Shown piece after piece: positions 11,699-24,807 of a DNA stretch of 64,000 bases. Positions within the stretch are counted from its first letter, which is position 1; every line of letters starts with the position of its first letter. Source of the stretch: Blasia pusilla (lineage: Eukaryota; Marchantiophyta; Marchantiopsida; Blasiales); assembly GCA_050084515.1 (NCBI GenBank), contig CM114271.1, forward strand, positions 38,812,001-38,876,000. The letters run 5' to 3'. The translations under genes and the position numbers were made by a program. The notes below the pieces were generated by a model that had not been told where the DNA came from, ran no database searches, and saw only the letters and a program-made list of their open reading frames with translations.

Positions 11699-14600
11699 AT
11701 GTCGGATCGATTGACGCGAATTGCTATTGTGAGCTCCGATCGTTGCAAGCCGAAGAAGTGTCGGCAGGAGTGCAAAAAGAGTTGCCCTGTCGTGAAAACA
11801 GGTGTGTGGTGATTCTTGGCTTTGTGTGTATATGAGTGGAATGGCGCGTGGTTGTGGTTGCAAAACTGGATGAACTCGTGGGAGGCCGGGAGTTGTTCTG
11901 CATGTTGTGATGCAAGGATTCCGTTTTCGAGGCTCCGCGGCGGTTCTGTTGAAGTGAGTTGGAGGTTCAGTGCATCCTTCCTCAGCTGCGCTGGCTGAAA
12001 CAGTGATTGTTAGTGCTTAGCCATGTGCTGCTCTCTCCTGCTGATCTCCACCTTGATCACTTGCCATCTGGGCAAAATGTCTCTTGCAAATTCATATGCT
12101 GAGTTTCTGAGTTGTTCAGTCTTCGAGGGAACGTTCGCTGTTATCCATGAGAAGACCAAGATCGAGCTGTAACCGGGCAGTGTCACACAGGAACTTAAGA
12201 ATCCAAAGAAATTATGAACTCTTGCACCTGTGCTCACATGGACATTAATTTATTTGGTAGGATTAAGGTAATGTAGCAGTTCGAAGTACTTGGGTTCGAG
12301 ACATTCTGCCATCAGCTTCTTCCGACAGATTCCCCTGGGGGAAATGTGTTTGTCGTGAGCTTCTGGTCATGTCGGAATGGGGCGTCTAGAGAACCGTCGC
12401 TACAGGAAGATCAGGAGATCTGGTGCGTACTTCCGAAGTGACACTGGACGAATTCTTAAGGAATGGAATTGCTGAAGGTTTGCAGCCTCTCCGTGAGCAG
12501 TTCCCTCGACTTCAGGATGGAGGGTGACGTGTTTGTTTATATCTTCATAGTCTGTCGTTTGGAGAGCTGCGCTCGTGGATGCGTACAGGCTTATGATTGG
12601 TGTCGGTGCCGTGCCCTTTGAATTTCTGAGCTCTCCTGGTTTGCCCATTCACAAATCAACTTAGTCTCGAAGTGCTTTGCTTTCCTCCTTCATCAGAGCT
12701 GGACGTCTACTGACTGATTCAGTGGCATGATCCAGAAAAACTTCATGCGGCCGACTTTTATTTAGATCCGTGAGTAATGCGAGTCTCTAGATGTTCCCGA
12801 AAATACCACTTCACACGTCAATTAATTCTCCCAAACAGGCAGTTTCCCTTTCAGAAGTTGTCCTGGTTCTATCGAAGCCCCCATCTCTGTAGATAGAATA
12901 ACATCTTATCCACCATTGTTAGGTGATGGTTATGGTTTATACCATGTATCGAATCTGACTAGTAAAGTGGAGAGCTCTTTTTGTCGATCCCCCAAAGAAC
13001 GAGCTGGAGGCAACCCGAGTCCCTGACTTTTTGTGTGACTTGGTATGAGCAAGTGGAGAAGTGCGCAGTACGTATGAAGAAGCAGCTGGTACCCTCAGCT
13101 TGAACGGAATAAAATTTTAGTGTGTGAATGGGATGTTACATACTTGCTGTGCTGACTGGGTTATGTTATACAGGGAAACTCTGCATTGAAGTCTCATCGG
13201 CGGCTAAAATTGCCTTCATTTCAGAGGAGCTCTGCATCGGATGTGGTATCTGTGTGAAGGTATGTTTGCCTTCTGGACCAAACTTTGTAACATAGCCAGA
13301 TGAATAATGGAACACAGCAAGGCGCGGCAACGCATCAAAGCAACTTCGCTTTCTAGGCTTAAAGTGGCCAAACTCCAATCGTATAATTAGCCTGCATGTC
13401 TTCTATGTGGCAGACTCCCTCTACACGCTTTGCATGGCTTCAAGCCTTCTTAATTTTTTTGTTCACTATGTAGAAATGCCCATTTGAGGCCATTCAAATC
13501 ATCAATTTACCAAAGGATTTGGACAAGGATACTACACATCGTTATGGCCCTAACACCTTCAAGCTACACAGGTCAATATCCTTATCTTCATGAGAATTGG
13601 GCTAGCAGTGCATCTAAAATTAGATTTATATGCAGTTGATGTGTTTTTTTTCATCGTGAGTGGGTGTCATTGAAGTAATGTTTCTGAGAAGAGTTTTATG
13701 GATACTTTGTCTTCACCCGGTAATGCTCTCAAGGCAAGGCATGCTTGCATCAGTTGTGATTTTGCACTTCATATTGCACATCTGGAAATTGTAAATATGT
13801 TGCTTGCAGTCATGGTGGATATAATAGGGTTTAGAGCCCTTACCAATGGCTCACCATAACTCAGTTATGTGCTGGTGATGATCTACAGAGGTTATCATTA
13901 CCATAAGTAAAGGATGAGTTGTTGATGGATTGTATCTATGCCGGTCGCATATGTATATTAATACACAACTATATTCACACAATGTCCTTGTGCTCCTGCA
14001 GGTTGCCTGTACCTAGACCAGGACAGGTACTTGGTTTAGTTGGTACAAATGGTATTGGGAAATCAACTGCTCTGAAAGTCTTGGCAGGCAAGCTGAAGCC
14101 CAACCTTGGCAGATTTGAGGTCAGTGAAGTCAGCCTGAGTGTTTGAACTCACATGCCCAGTGGTTACCCTGTCGGCGATTGATTGATTGCGTTGCATCTA
14201 GGGTGAATCTGGATCATGTCAATCAGCATACTGACCGTCCGCAATTTCTTTTGTTCTTAGAATCCCCCAGACTGGCAAGAAATTCTGACCTACTTTAGAG
14301 GATCGGAGCTTCAAAACTATTTCACTCGGATATTGGAAGATAACTTGAAGGTATGAAGATATTTATGCCTTTTCCCCTCATGTATAAAGCTGTGGTGGAA
14401 GTTAGCTTCAGAAGTTAAATGTCCAACAGAGATAACAAGACCATCTTTCTGGTTGATACTAATATAGTGCTATTTCATCATTACGCATATTTCACTTTAT
14501 TCATCAGTGACAGATAATGATACTGCAGCTATAGGTAAGCTAATTTTTGAGTTGAATGTGGTTTCTGCAGGCTATTATTAAGCCCCAATATGTGGACCAC

Positions 14601-16864
14601 ATTCCTAAGGCTGTGAAGGGAAATGTCGGAGAGGTCCTCTCTCAAAAGGATGAAAGGGAAATGAGGTTAAATCTCTGCAGAGATCTTGACCTGAATCAAG
14701 TTTTGGATCGAGATGTAGGTGACCTTTCAGGAGGAGAATTGCAGCGGTTTGCAATAGCTGTGGTGGCGGTTCAGCATGCCGAAATTTATATGTTTGATGA
14801 GCCATCAAGTTACCTGGATGTGAAACAGAGATTAAAGGCTGCTCTGGTTGTACGGTCACTGCTCCGACCTAACAGGTAAATTTTTTACAGACTTGAAAGT
14901 CGTGAAGTCTCTTAGACTATGTTCTGAGGGTCTAGCTGGTCTAATAATACGTGGTTTTCCATTCCACATCAAAGCATGCAAAAGCTGAAAATAACAGTGG
15001 TGGTTTCCAATTTGCAGCTATGTTATTGTTGTGGAGCATGACCTTAGTGTCTTGGATTACTTGTCGGACTTCATATGTTGTTTGTACGGGAAGCCTGGAG
15101 CGTATGGAGTTGTCACTCTCCCTTTTTCTGTTCGAGAAGGAATCAACATTTTCTTGGCAGGGTTTGTCCCAACAGAGAATCTTAGATTCCGAGATGAATC
15201 ACTTACTTTCAAGGTACCGCCCCTTCCCCTCTGGTTTGAACTTATTGTGTGAACTGGAATCTATAGGATTCTGTTGTGTGAGATAATGATCTTGAGTGTC
15301 TGAGGGAGCTTTCTGAGTCAATATTTGAAGGTTTTTGGGACCAGCAGTTACATGTGAAATTTTTTGTGAAATTTATGCGAGGCCATTTCTTTAAGGTACC
15401 AAGGTTGCTCATTTACATTGCCAATCTATAGGTCGCAGAAACTCCACAAGAAAGTGCAGAGGAGGTCAGGACTTATGCACGATATAAGTATCCAGTCATG
15501 AGCAAAACTCAAGGTGGCTTCAAGTTGTCTGTGAAGGAGGGTGAATTTACAGATTCACAAATTATTGTCATGTTAGGGGAAAATGGTACAGGGAAGACTA
15601 CTTTTATTCGAATGCTGGTAAGGGTCTCATTTAATTGAACTGGTTATAACATTTTGCTTGGAATAGCACAATATCTTGGCACCCAAGTGAATTCACCGTA
15701 GAATGACTATCATTCTTTTTGGACACATTTGGCTTGGAATAGCACTATATCTTGGCACCCAAGAGAATTCTCCTTGGAATGACTATCATTCTTTTTGGTT
15801 TAGTGAAAATTGATGAGTCTGCGGTACTTGCATGTTGTATGTGCAGGCTGGTCTTCTGAAGCCAGATGAGGCTAAGGACTCAGATGTGGAGGTTCCAGAG
15901 TTCAATGTTTCTTACAAGCCACAAAAGATCAGTCCCAAATTTCAGTCAACAGTCCGGCACCTGTTGCATGGGAAGATAAGAGACTCTTACATGCATCCCC
16001 AGTTCAACTCAGATGTGATGAAGCCTCTGCAGATTGAGTCCCTTATGGATCAGGAGGTTATGAATCTGTCTGGGGGTGAGTTACAAAGGGTGGCGTTGTG
16101 TCTTTGTCTCGGCAAGGTATGATCTACTTCCAGTCTGATTGTAATTTCTCATGAGTCTTAGTGTCTGTTTGGGTCTTTCTTCAATCATTCAACCTTACCT
16201 ACACTGAATGTCATCAAATATATGGTCTTGCTGCCCTGATCTTAACTTGTGTTGCAATTTGATGGGTGGCACATTCTGGTTTTCACTTCTCACTTTCGTG
16301 CTTTATGGATTGTGCAGCCTGCAGATATATATCTGATCGATGAACCAAGTGCCTATTTGGACTCAGAACAGCGAATAGTAGCTGCAAAGGTTATAAAGCG
16401 ATTTATTCTGCACGCAAAGAAGACGGCATTTGTTGTGGAACACGACTTTATCATGGCTACTTACCTGGCTGATCGAGTAATTGTGTATGAGGGTAAACCG
16501 TCAGTGGATTGTTGTGCGAACACTCCACAAAGCCTTTTGACAGGAATGAACTTGTTTCTCTCGGTATGTCATCTTCCGGATGGGATTGTTTTGACTGGAT
16601 TATGAAGTGAATGCAAGCTCTCACTACTACTTCCTCACAGCAAACATAGAAAGCTTCTATATTTATCTTTATATAATCCACCAGTGCTCTCTTGCTGTGT
16701 CGAGATAGTTTGCTAATACTTGGCCTGTTTCTTATTTGTCACAGCACTTGGATATCACATTCCGGCGAGATCCCACCAACTTTAGGCCTCGCATCAACAA
16801 GGCGGAGTCAACAAAAGATAGAGAGCAGAAGAATGCTGGATCTTACTACTACCTGGATGATTAA
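11699..16864 (+). CDS. ABCE1: ABCE1 / RNase L inhibitor (RLI), ribosome-recycling Fe-S ATPase, 11 exons
   Basis: Exons 11699-11801, 13174-13259, 13474-13571, 14002-14119, 14261-14350, 14571-14875, 15018-15213, 15432-15617, 15847-16116, 16318-16563 and 16745-16864 join in frame (all GT-AG) to 605 residues, the usual plant length. The N-terminal ferredoxin-like domain has Cys16/21/25/29 and Cys55/58/61/65 for two 4Fe-4S clusters. ABC domain 1 has Walker [10 protein letters not shown] (110-118), LSGGE (217-221), Walker B ending FDEP (240-243) and His274. ABC domain 2 has Walker [10 protein letters not shown] (381-389), LSGGE (468-472), IDEP (491-494) and His526. Family knowledge: ABCE1 splits post-termination and stalled ribosomes in the cytosol together with eRF1/Pelota. 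All catalytic motifs are intact. Intron 1 is about 1.4 kb and separates the two Fe-S half motifs. Confidence 0.98.
15656..15798. repeat. 67-bp duplication inside ABCE1 intron 8
   Basis: 15656-15722 and 15732-15798 are near-identical (about five substitutions), both starting GCTTGGAATAGCAC and ending CATTCTTTTTGG, period 76 bp. The splice sites lie outside the duplication. Confidence 0.9.
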
Positions 16865-18270
16865 TTAATTTTTTACATTTCCCAGTTTCTGGGATTGCGG
16901 AACTAGTTAGACAACCAATTCTTTTGCTTTCAAAGAGATCTGTACCTTGGTTCAAAGCATCAGAGCCTTTAAAATTCCAAGTTAGTATTTAGCACCTTCC
17001 CTGCCTGTGCCCTTCTCGTTGTGTGTTGTAGCAGAGTTATGCCTCCTATTCTAAGTTAGAGGTGAGCTTCAACATCGCCATGTGGGATTAGAGTGGTTGT
17101 GATGATCCTTGTAGTTAATGACCATTTATATTTTTGTTCTTTATCATCCTGGAGGGGAAGGGCCTGAGTTACATTCATGTTTATTTAGGGAGATTTGCCA
17201 GTTTTGGAGACTGCATCAGCAGCTGCTTCGACCTCACTGGAGATGCACAAATCCGGTTTGACCTACTAGAGGTCCTAGAGTTTTAGTTCCTTGCGAGTAA
17301 AGGGGTGATGACGAGGTTGAAGGGGATGTAAGCTAGAGCTGGAGTCGTTTTCTTGAAGACCTCTCCTGCTGACCCACGCTACTGTACAATAGTCTTTATG
17401 GTGTGGTTGGTATGAATTAGGCCTTGGATTAACCACTCTTGCAGTTCTCGTTGAAGTCTGTTAGTGGGCTTATCTCATGTGGATGCGGTGGTCATTTGCG
17501 TCGGAGTGTTCTTCTCTTTAGCGAGAACCTCAGCAGCCGGACTTGTATGCGCACACTGCACACTTTACGAGAAATCAAACCTCGAGGATAGTGACGTCTG
17601 TCCTTGGAGACTGTACCATTGGAGAGCTGACAATGTAATCACTATACCAGAAATGGTGACCAGAGAAGCCTTGATATCTGGAAGTAAAGTACATTTTTCT
17701 TGGTACACTCAGTTGCGTTTGCCACCTCCATACCGGCGCCACTGACCAGTGTAGGGATTATCTGTGAATGCCCATAGAATTTTGCGCTAAATCATCTGCC
17801 TTTCGACTCTTTTTTCCCCAGCCATGATTCTGTCCCTATGACATGAAGCATATATTGAGTTGAAATTAGAGAGGGATGACCACATCATGAGAACCCTGTC
17901 CTATGGAATAGGTACATTTTCGAGCTCCTGATGGGACTGAATCAGACTTTACGATGAGTTTCAATGCATACACAAATCAGAGGAGAACTACGGTAAAGAA
18001 AAGAAATCCCAGTCCATGAATCAGAACCCTTGGGGTTTAAAGTGAGAAGCTCACAAGCTTACAATTTTAAACTAGTCTATAAGAAAGCAGAACTCTGACC
18101 GGGTCAGAGTTTCCTTTTCGAGTTTTGTCTTTCAAGGAGCGCCTTGGAGAAGCTGCGAAATGGTTTCGTGCAGAAAAGAATTATATGGAGCAGAAGAGAA
18201 TTATATCCTGCAGTTGAGGGCCTTGGGTGTAGTCCTTACAGTCATTGGTGAGCACTGACCAGAGGACGGT
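16865..18270. other. ABCE1 3' flank and spacer, nothing recognised
   Basis: Contains the ABCE1 3' UTR of unknown length. A 93-codon frame at 17464-17745 has no recognisable features. A short palindrome (AACTCTGAC / GTCAGAGTT, 18091-18111) is the only structure noted. Confidence 0.5.
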
Positions 18271-19130
18271 AGTACATAATTCGTGCTTCAAAAGCGGTCG
18301 AAGGAGGAAAGTGGCGAGACAATCGCTGGGAGAAGCAGCCACGCAAGCTTGATGACCACGTCTGCTACCGCTAGCGAGGATTACATGAGGATTACATGTG
18401 AATAAACACTGACGTAAGTGTGATAGAAATCTGTGCTCGCGCCTTTGACGCGAAGGTCAGCGAGGAACGAGTCGGCGACGCGTCGATTGCTGCAGATGCT
18501 GCTGATGTGCCGATTGTTAGTATGGGGGAGGACACGCTTCGCGACGTGGAACAGGTGCGGACGATGTTATGGTCCCAGCAGACGCGGGACGTAGTTCGTG
18601 AGCTGTTCCTACTTTGCAAGTGGAGGAAAATCGCTAACGGATGTTTGTTTCAAGCGGACCCCATTAGAATTGCGCAACGCCCGTGGTCTCAAGGACAGGC
18701 CGTGCTTGGAGGCCTGGACCTCACATCGCTCACGAATAGATGCATTGAGAGAAAAATCGAGGGCGGGGACGGGAATCGCCTCGGGATAGGGTTTTAGTCA
18801 ACCCTTCGGACAGGCTTGACTGTCGAGATTGTCGGAATGGGCCTTACTGCAGTGCCCATGGAGAAGGCGGTCCTATCGATCCGGAAGAGCGGCAGATGCT
18901 ACGGTCGCGACGTGTGATCGATCCACTACTTCCTCTCCGCGCGCGATGAGTCTGGGGATTCTGGGCGTACCTTGTCAGGCTCGAGGCGAGCGACCAATCC
19001 AAAGCTCACGACCCGTTTTTTCCAGGTTTTGCTTCGATAGGATCGGAATCCTCATACCTCCTCTCCGCGAGCGAATGCCTGCCCTTCCTCACAATGTATC
19101 TTCGATGCAAAAGCGTTAGCTTGTATCGGA
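18270..19130. other. GC- and CpG-rich island with unrecognised frames
   Basis: Base composition rises sharply against AT-rich flanks. The longest frame, 18420-18797 (+, 125 codons), starts with an acidic helical-looking stretch, but it has no known motif and its antisense strand is partly open too. The next frame, 18829-19119, is Arg/Ser-rich like non-coding GC DNA. This may be a promoter-proximal region, an old gene fragment, or an unmethylated island. No function is assigned. Confidence 0.35.
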
Positions 19131-20540
19131 CTTCCCTACTTCCATCTCTTGACTTTAATGCGAAGTTCTTCGCTTTCCAATGAGTTTTTAGGTTGAGTCG
19201 TTCGTCACCTCATTATTGAGCAAAATATGGGTCTTCTTGCGACAAAAATCTACTAGTAATTTTTTGCCACGTTAGAATAATGTGAAATTAAAGGACAATT
19301 AGAGGACAGACGATGAATAAAAGTTTAGAAAGAAAGAAAGAAATCAATTTTTTTATAATACATCTAATTTCGCTCATGAAAATTTTTCATAGATTTTCTT
19401 TTATTAATTTTGAAAAAGAATTTTATCCATTTTTTTCCCAAAAGAGGGATAAATTTCCTTTCAATCTAACTTGAAAGTTAAAAATAAAATAGAAATAATA
19501 TGTCTTCCCTTATTTTGAAGAATAATTCTTGTCCCATTGGTGTCCTATTATCTTTTTCATTTTTTCCCAAAAGAAAAGTTAATTTCCCCTCAAAACTAAA
19601 CTTTAAATTGTGTTTACATGAACCTTGAAAAAATAATTTGAAATTTTCAAATGAGAAAAGATTAAAAAATTGGAAAAGACTCCAAAGATTTCATCTCGGA
19701 AGATATTTGAATTTTATTTAATTATAAATAAATAATTATTATGAAAACCTTACCCGTTCATCAATTCATGCCAAATTTGATAGGGATATTCAAAATTTCT
19801 CAATTAGTAAAAAGATTCACTCACTTTGATCCAAAGTTTATCTCAAAATATTCTTAAGAAATCCCTCAAAATTAAAGCTTGAAAAGGAGACTAAATGACA
19901 TATTTCTAAATTATTATGTAGTTTCCCTTCCAAAATTAACTTGAAATTAAAAATTTTTAAATAATAATTTTAATTTATAAAATAAAATAAAAATTTAAAA
20001 TTTAAAATTGTGTTTAAAAATAAATAATTTATTATTTAAAAAATCTCTTTTCTATTCAAATCTTAGTTTAGTATAGGGAAACTTAAACAATAATTGGATA
20101 TGTGACAGGCTTCACACGTGGCTACATGGGAGTTTCTTAGCAAATGGCTAACACCCTTAATAGTATGATATGCTTTTCCAATATTATATACTTGTTAGGA
20201 CCTGTAGTTCCTTAATTCGTGTGTCAAAGGAAGACCCTATTAAGGTGGCAAAAGTATTCTTTGGAAATCTAATTGTTTCAATTTCTCTGTATGACCCTAT
20301 TAAGGTGACAAAAGTATTTTTTTAGAAATCTAGCGACTAGGTATGGAAAGGTTGCATGGAAGGAGTTTATGTATTTCTTTTTCTCTTTGTGGACATGTTG
20401 AGATTATTTGGCGGAATCATGAGCTTAAATCAAAAGGTTGATGGTCGTTTGTGAAGGTGTGGAGAAATCACAAACTCCTCTTGCAGTTGATAGAATGGAA
20501 TTACGTTCCCTCGAAAAAAATCCTTTTAGGTACTCTAAAA
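19130..20540. other. Very AT-rich spacer with a 40-bp direct duplication
   Basis: Long A/T runs and no coding potential. 20233-20272 and 20293-20332 are near-identical (GACCCTATTAAGGTG then CAAAAGTATT), period 60 bp. Confidence 0.6.
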
Positions 20541-21637
20541 TTATAATTGATGGTTCATAAAACAAGTTTTCTTAAGCTGTACATAAACTCTCATGGGCAT
20601 GACATGCTCACGAGACAAGGAGAAAATCACCCCGCACTCATATCGCGAGCGTCGAACAAACATATATTTTTGAGAGACATATATTTGCGTAAGTGGCCCC
20701 CTATAGAAGTAATGGCACTAGAAAGGCCCCCAAGGGAAGTGATAATTCAAAGGGCCCCAATGAGGTGCCACGGAGGACTTTTTGAAGGTCACACGTGGTT
20801 CTTGTATGATGCTATTATAAAAAGGGGATATTTGATAGTGTGAATCGCAGTTGAAGATATACCATGATGTTGCCGCAAAATCTGCTGCATCATAGTCATG
20901 CTTTGGTCTTATCTATGACACAAAGGATTTTTTTTCTTTTGTATTTTTTTCTCTTTCTGGTCACCTTAGTGGTGTCGGAATGGATGGTTGTGAGCAACGT
21001 AGAGACATGGTTGGTGGTCTTGATTAAGATAAAAATTATCATGTGCAAGAGAAGGACATAATTAGAAGGCACCAAGAAGAAGTGCGGGGTGTATGGACAC
21101 TCTCCACTATTAGCAAATGCAAGAGATGCGTTCGAGTTATGGAGGGAATCAATATTTAAAACTGAGCCAAACCTACAAGGGTTTACTCTTGAAGAAGGTA
21201 ACATGCTTCTACTCAGATTGTGTCTAATGTAGGGTGTATTGTTCCTCACTTATTTTCTTGAAAATGTCTGCCGTGGCGCCTAATGGTCACTTTTTATCAT
21301 GATTTCATTATTCTTAGAAAACTATGATATGAAAGAGATGTATGGTACATGATTGCACTTGCATATAAGGTTATCTGAAAATTCAGTGCGGTTAAGAGGC
21401 AGGCTACTCGTAGTCGATTGAACAAAGAATTGCAAATTTTTGATGAGTTTGAGTTTGCATTTGACTGTTAGTGCTCATTCAACTTGAGAGTGATTTTGAG
21501 TGAAGTGTTATGCACAAATGAAGAAGTGCTATAGACTGCAAACTTAATGATTCAGTGCTAAGATACGAGGGAAAGGACTTATTGAGGACTTCAATGATAC
21601 ATGAAGGAAAGGCAAGAAGTCTCCTACGTACGAGGAG
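20540..21637. other. Unassigned region upstream of the MULE remnant
   Basis: Short frames at 20547-20843 and around 21060-21225 look mildly protein-like, with few low-complexity runs, but match no family I know. They may belong to the same decayed transposon as the frame beginning at 21638. Confidence 0.3.
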
Positions 21638-23826
21638 TTGGATGAGGAACCTATAACACCAGATGTATGTTATCAAACACCTTTAGAAGTTGTTCTTCCT
21701 ATTGTAGATGTCAATTCTCGTGTCCATTCAACTATCAAACACTTATCCGCAGCCCTAAAGCACCCATCAATGACTAAAAGCAACGACTATATATATATAT
21801 ATATATATATACACATTAAAGAGGTGACTAACCTCCCTGAACCGCGAGGGCCTGCTAAAATTTGTGAAGATGTGGTCCGTTTGGATAATCCTAGGAACCA
21901 TATAATTGTGCCTAAAGTAAGTGAGGCTCAATTGTAGGAGCCCAAAATGGCTTATAAAGAAAGGTCGACACCTAATCTCATGGATCCCTTAGCGGTGGCT
22001 AAATTCTGCAAAAGATCGTCGGAGGTGGCTAGAGGCCGCGAGGAGACCCATGTAGTGGCTAATTTCTTTGAGGAGACCCCCGAGTAGGCTAATGACAAGA
22101 GTCCCTTTTTGGAGGTTCAACTAAGCGACCAATTTGTGGAGGCAGCTAAATTCACTACGCAACCCAAGTGGCGGCTAAATTCAGTCAGAATGGAGGTTTT
22201 GAATACTTAATGGTGGCTATAGATGGTCCTCCTACATTGCCGTCTAAAGCTAGTAATAGCAAGGAGAGGGAGAATAGTTTTTGATTACAAGCCATACATA
22301 TCCCAATGGGTGTTGTTTGGGGGCTAAGTCAAATATTCAAGATCCTAGAATTCCAAGGGTTCCTTTTGGTATGGAAGGCCCATGGTGTCCAATCACAATA
22401 GAATGCCCAATCAACTAAGATTCAAAAGACTCACTATAGTATTTCCTCACTTGGATGAACCTTTACACAAAGGTAGGAAGTTTGCACAATTTGTTACTGA
22501 TGTGGACTCTATCCATACAAATGGTGCGGCAAGAAACGATGCAACCGGGCAACTTGCAACGTATATGAGTACACCAAAGGACAAAGGGCAAGTATGTGGT
22601 CGGAGAGTGCCATACCAACAACATAAGAGCTTAGATGGGTGTGAAATAACTGTTTGCAACTTGAAGCACACCTATCTTGGTCACATTCATACATGGAGGG
22701 GGCCTAGTCATGAAGAAAAATGGCTCTCCATGATATTGGGTGACAAATTCCTTAATCAACCGAGCAATCTTGTTGGCAGGCTTGTGCTTATTCTCTCTTA
22801 GATTTACAAAAGAAGAAATACTTACGGTCCTACATGGAGGTGCAAGGAGATGTATCGTGATTGGACGAATGGAGGTGAATGAGTTGGGTTCCATATGATA
22901 TATGCTTTTATTGACATGGTGAAGGTGTCATACGTGTTGGCAAAGACGACTTGAGATATATGGGATCTTGAATTCTGTACTTTTAGGAGATCATTTATAT
23001 TTTCTCAGCCATGAAGGTTGTTCTTCCCTTCATTTAAAAGGTAGTTGAGTTGGACGTGCCATTGAAAGAACAAAAAATACCCGATGCAGATTTTTCTTTC
23101 CTCTATTATGGATGGAAATGTAAACACCATGATTTTGGCATATGGTCTTTGTTCTTTCAAGAGCAATGAAGAGTGGGAGTTGTTATGCTTATGCCTGAGG
23201 AAGGCAATTCCTACGCTAGATGATCCTAAGGTTATTTTTGTTTTGGATAGGCGAAAAGGATCACTACATGAGGTCCATGCTTATTCTGCCTAATATACAC
23301 AACATTTGTGACAAAATATGAAGATACGTTATAGTAAAGTTGGAGAGGAGTATTTCATTTCAAGCTTGTATGGGCGGACCATAACAAAGTAAGAAAATTC
23401 TGCTTGTGCCTATTCAAACTTTGTTGGCCTCTATATATTTGGGGCTTCTTCTTATTCCTTAGAGGTATGTGGATTATTTGGCCATTGTAGGTAGTTATCC
23501 TCTGCTTGGACATATATTGCACAATTTCGTGTGCCACCATAAAGAGTTATTTGCGGGTACTCTACTCGTCTCTTTTTGTATTGTATGTGTGAATATGAAC
23601 ACCCGAAACCTACATAATATGGTACTTGGTGACTAGTCCAAGTTCCTTGGCGCCTAACGTAGTTGTCTTATAGTTGTTTACAATCATTGCGGATATTTTC
23701 ATATTTATTACGGCTGATAATAATCCTTATATTTTACATGCTTCCAATTATGAGATGTGGATAAATGAGCTAGTAAGGCACCATATTCAGAGATTTGTGG
23801 ATGTGGCTTCTTACATCAGAGACCAT
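21638..23826 (+). pseudogene. MULE (MuDR-like) transposase pseudogene, N-terminal and catalytic part
   Basis: A mostly open frame at 21638-22210 with in-frame stops precedes 22382-22801. The latter resembles the DNA-binding region before MULE transposase domains (ITVCNLKHTYLG, then EEKWLSMILGDKF). After frameshifts, VVELD-LK-like words near 23040 lead into 23084-23293, which has the MULE catalytic-domain pattern: DGNVNTMILAYG, then SNEEW, AIPTLDDPKVIFVLDRRKG and a His. In the same frame, past two stops, comes NMKIRYSKVGEEYF. A final fragment runs to 23826, where a copia LTR begins. The SWIM and zinc-knuckle part resumes at 27818. The gene is broken by several stops, at least two frameshifts and the insertion. 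Family knowledge: MULE transposases cut and paste Mutator-type DNA transposons. A (TA)n tract lies at 21788-21811. Confidence 0.75.
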
Positions 23827-24272
23827 TGTTGGATTCTCAACATCCACTTCTCTGAGCACCATTAATGTGATCGTCCCCCTTGTATGAAGAGAAGCCTAGA
23901 TTGATGGTTCCGACTTAGACGTCGGAGGAGTCATAGTAATATGACGTAGGTGGTTTTAGGAGTAGTGTTACTAGGATTATCTAACCTTATATTGCATCAG
24001 GGTGCCACACAACCTGATGCAATATAGGGTTTAAGTTCATGGGAATTTTTTTCTATTAATAGAAACGAAGAAAAAATAGGTACAAATCCTAGTTTCCCGA
24101 GTAGTAAAATAGTCGGGAGCCACAGCGGTTGCGCATTCTCGTATGTCGAGTTATCTCCATGTTCAGGTTCCGTCGAAGCTCTTCTGTGAGCGCACGGACG
24201 GACTAGGCCATTTTGTATCTCTAATCTTTGTAAAGATTTCTATTTTCTATTTGTCACTTTCTATTTTCTCAC
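23827..24272 (+). repeat. 5' LTR of the copia element
   Basis: Starts TGTTGG and ends at about TTTTCTCAC, by alignment with the 3' LTR and the fragment at 27580-27817. It contains an inverted repeat (CCTTATATTGCATCAGG / CCTGATGCAATATAGGG, about 23988-24028). Confidence 0.85.
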
Positions 24273-24281
24273 GTCATCACC

Positions 24282-24779
24282 TATGGAGTAGGGATGGAAA
24301 TGAGAGCCTTTTCTGACTCGGAGTGGGAAGGAGATTCTGATTCTCGGAGATCGGTTTCTGGTTATTGCTTCTTGGTAGGATCAGATGTGGTGTAATGGAT
24401 CAATAAGAAGCAACTTACAATGGCTCTTTCTTCTACGGAGGAAGAGTACAAGGCGACTTGTTATGCTTCTTGTGAAGCAGTATGGTTGAGATGGATATTG
24501 GAGCACATAGGAGAAGCATCAGAAAGTGCTATTGTAATGTAGTGTGAAAATCAGAGTTGCATTGCCATAACACATAATCTTGTGTTTCATGCTTGTACGA
24601 AGCACATAGAGATCCAATATCATTTTGTTCGTGAGTTGATCGAGAGAGAGGTTTTGAAGTTAGTCTATTGTCCAACAGGGGATAACCGTGCAGACATCTT
24701 CATGAAAGTTTTGAGCGGAGATCAACTTCATCGACATTTAAAGGGTCTTGGCATTGGTCCAAGTCAGTATTCCACGTGA
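24282..24779 (+). pseudogene. Copia pol remnant: C-terminal RNase H domain
   Basis: One frame reads FSDSEWEGD, RRSVSGYCFLVGS, LSSTEEEYKA, then TKHIEIQYHFVRELIE and DIFMKVLS. This is the classic Ty1/copia RNase H tail with its catalytic Asp and Glu positions recognisable. Two in-frame stops (TAA 24393-24395, TAG 24540-24542) inactivate it. The frame ends with TGA at 24777-24779, immediately before the polypurine tract, as in intact copia elements. Confidence 0.95.
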
Positions 24780-24807
24780 GAGTGGATATTGAAAGGGGGA
24801 GGGGGGG

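Noticed and set aside
18420-18797. 125-codon frame as a real gene
   Set aside because: No motif and no intron or UTR context; the high GC alone explains the openness. Kept only as part of an island.
24101-24240. Separate gene in the LTR region (shared frames near 24.1, 25.2 and 27.7 kb)
   Set aside because: The similar frames at the three places arise because all are copies of the same copia LTR.
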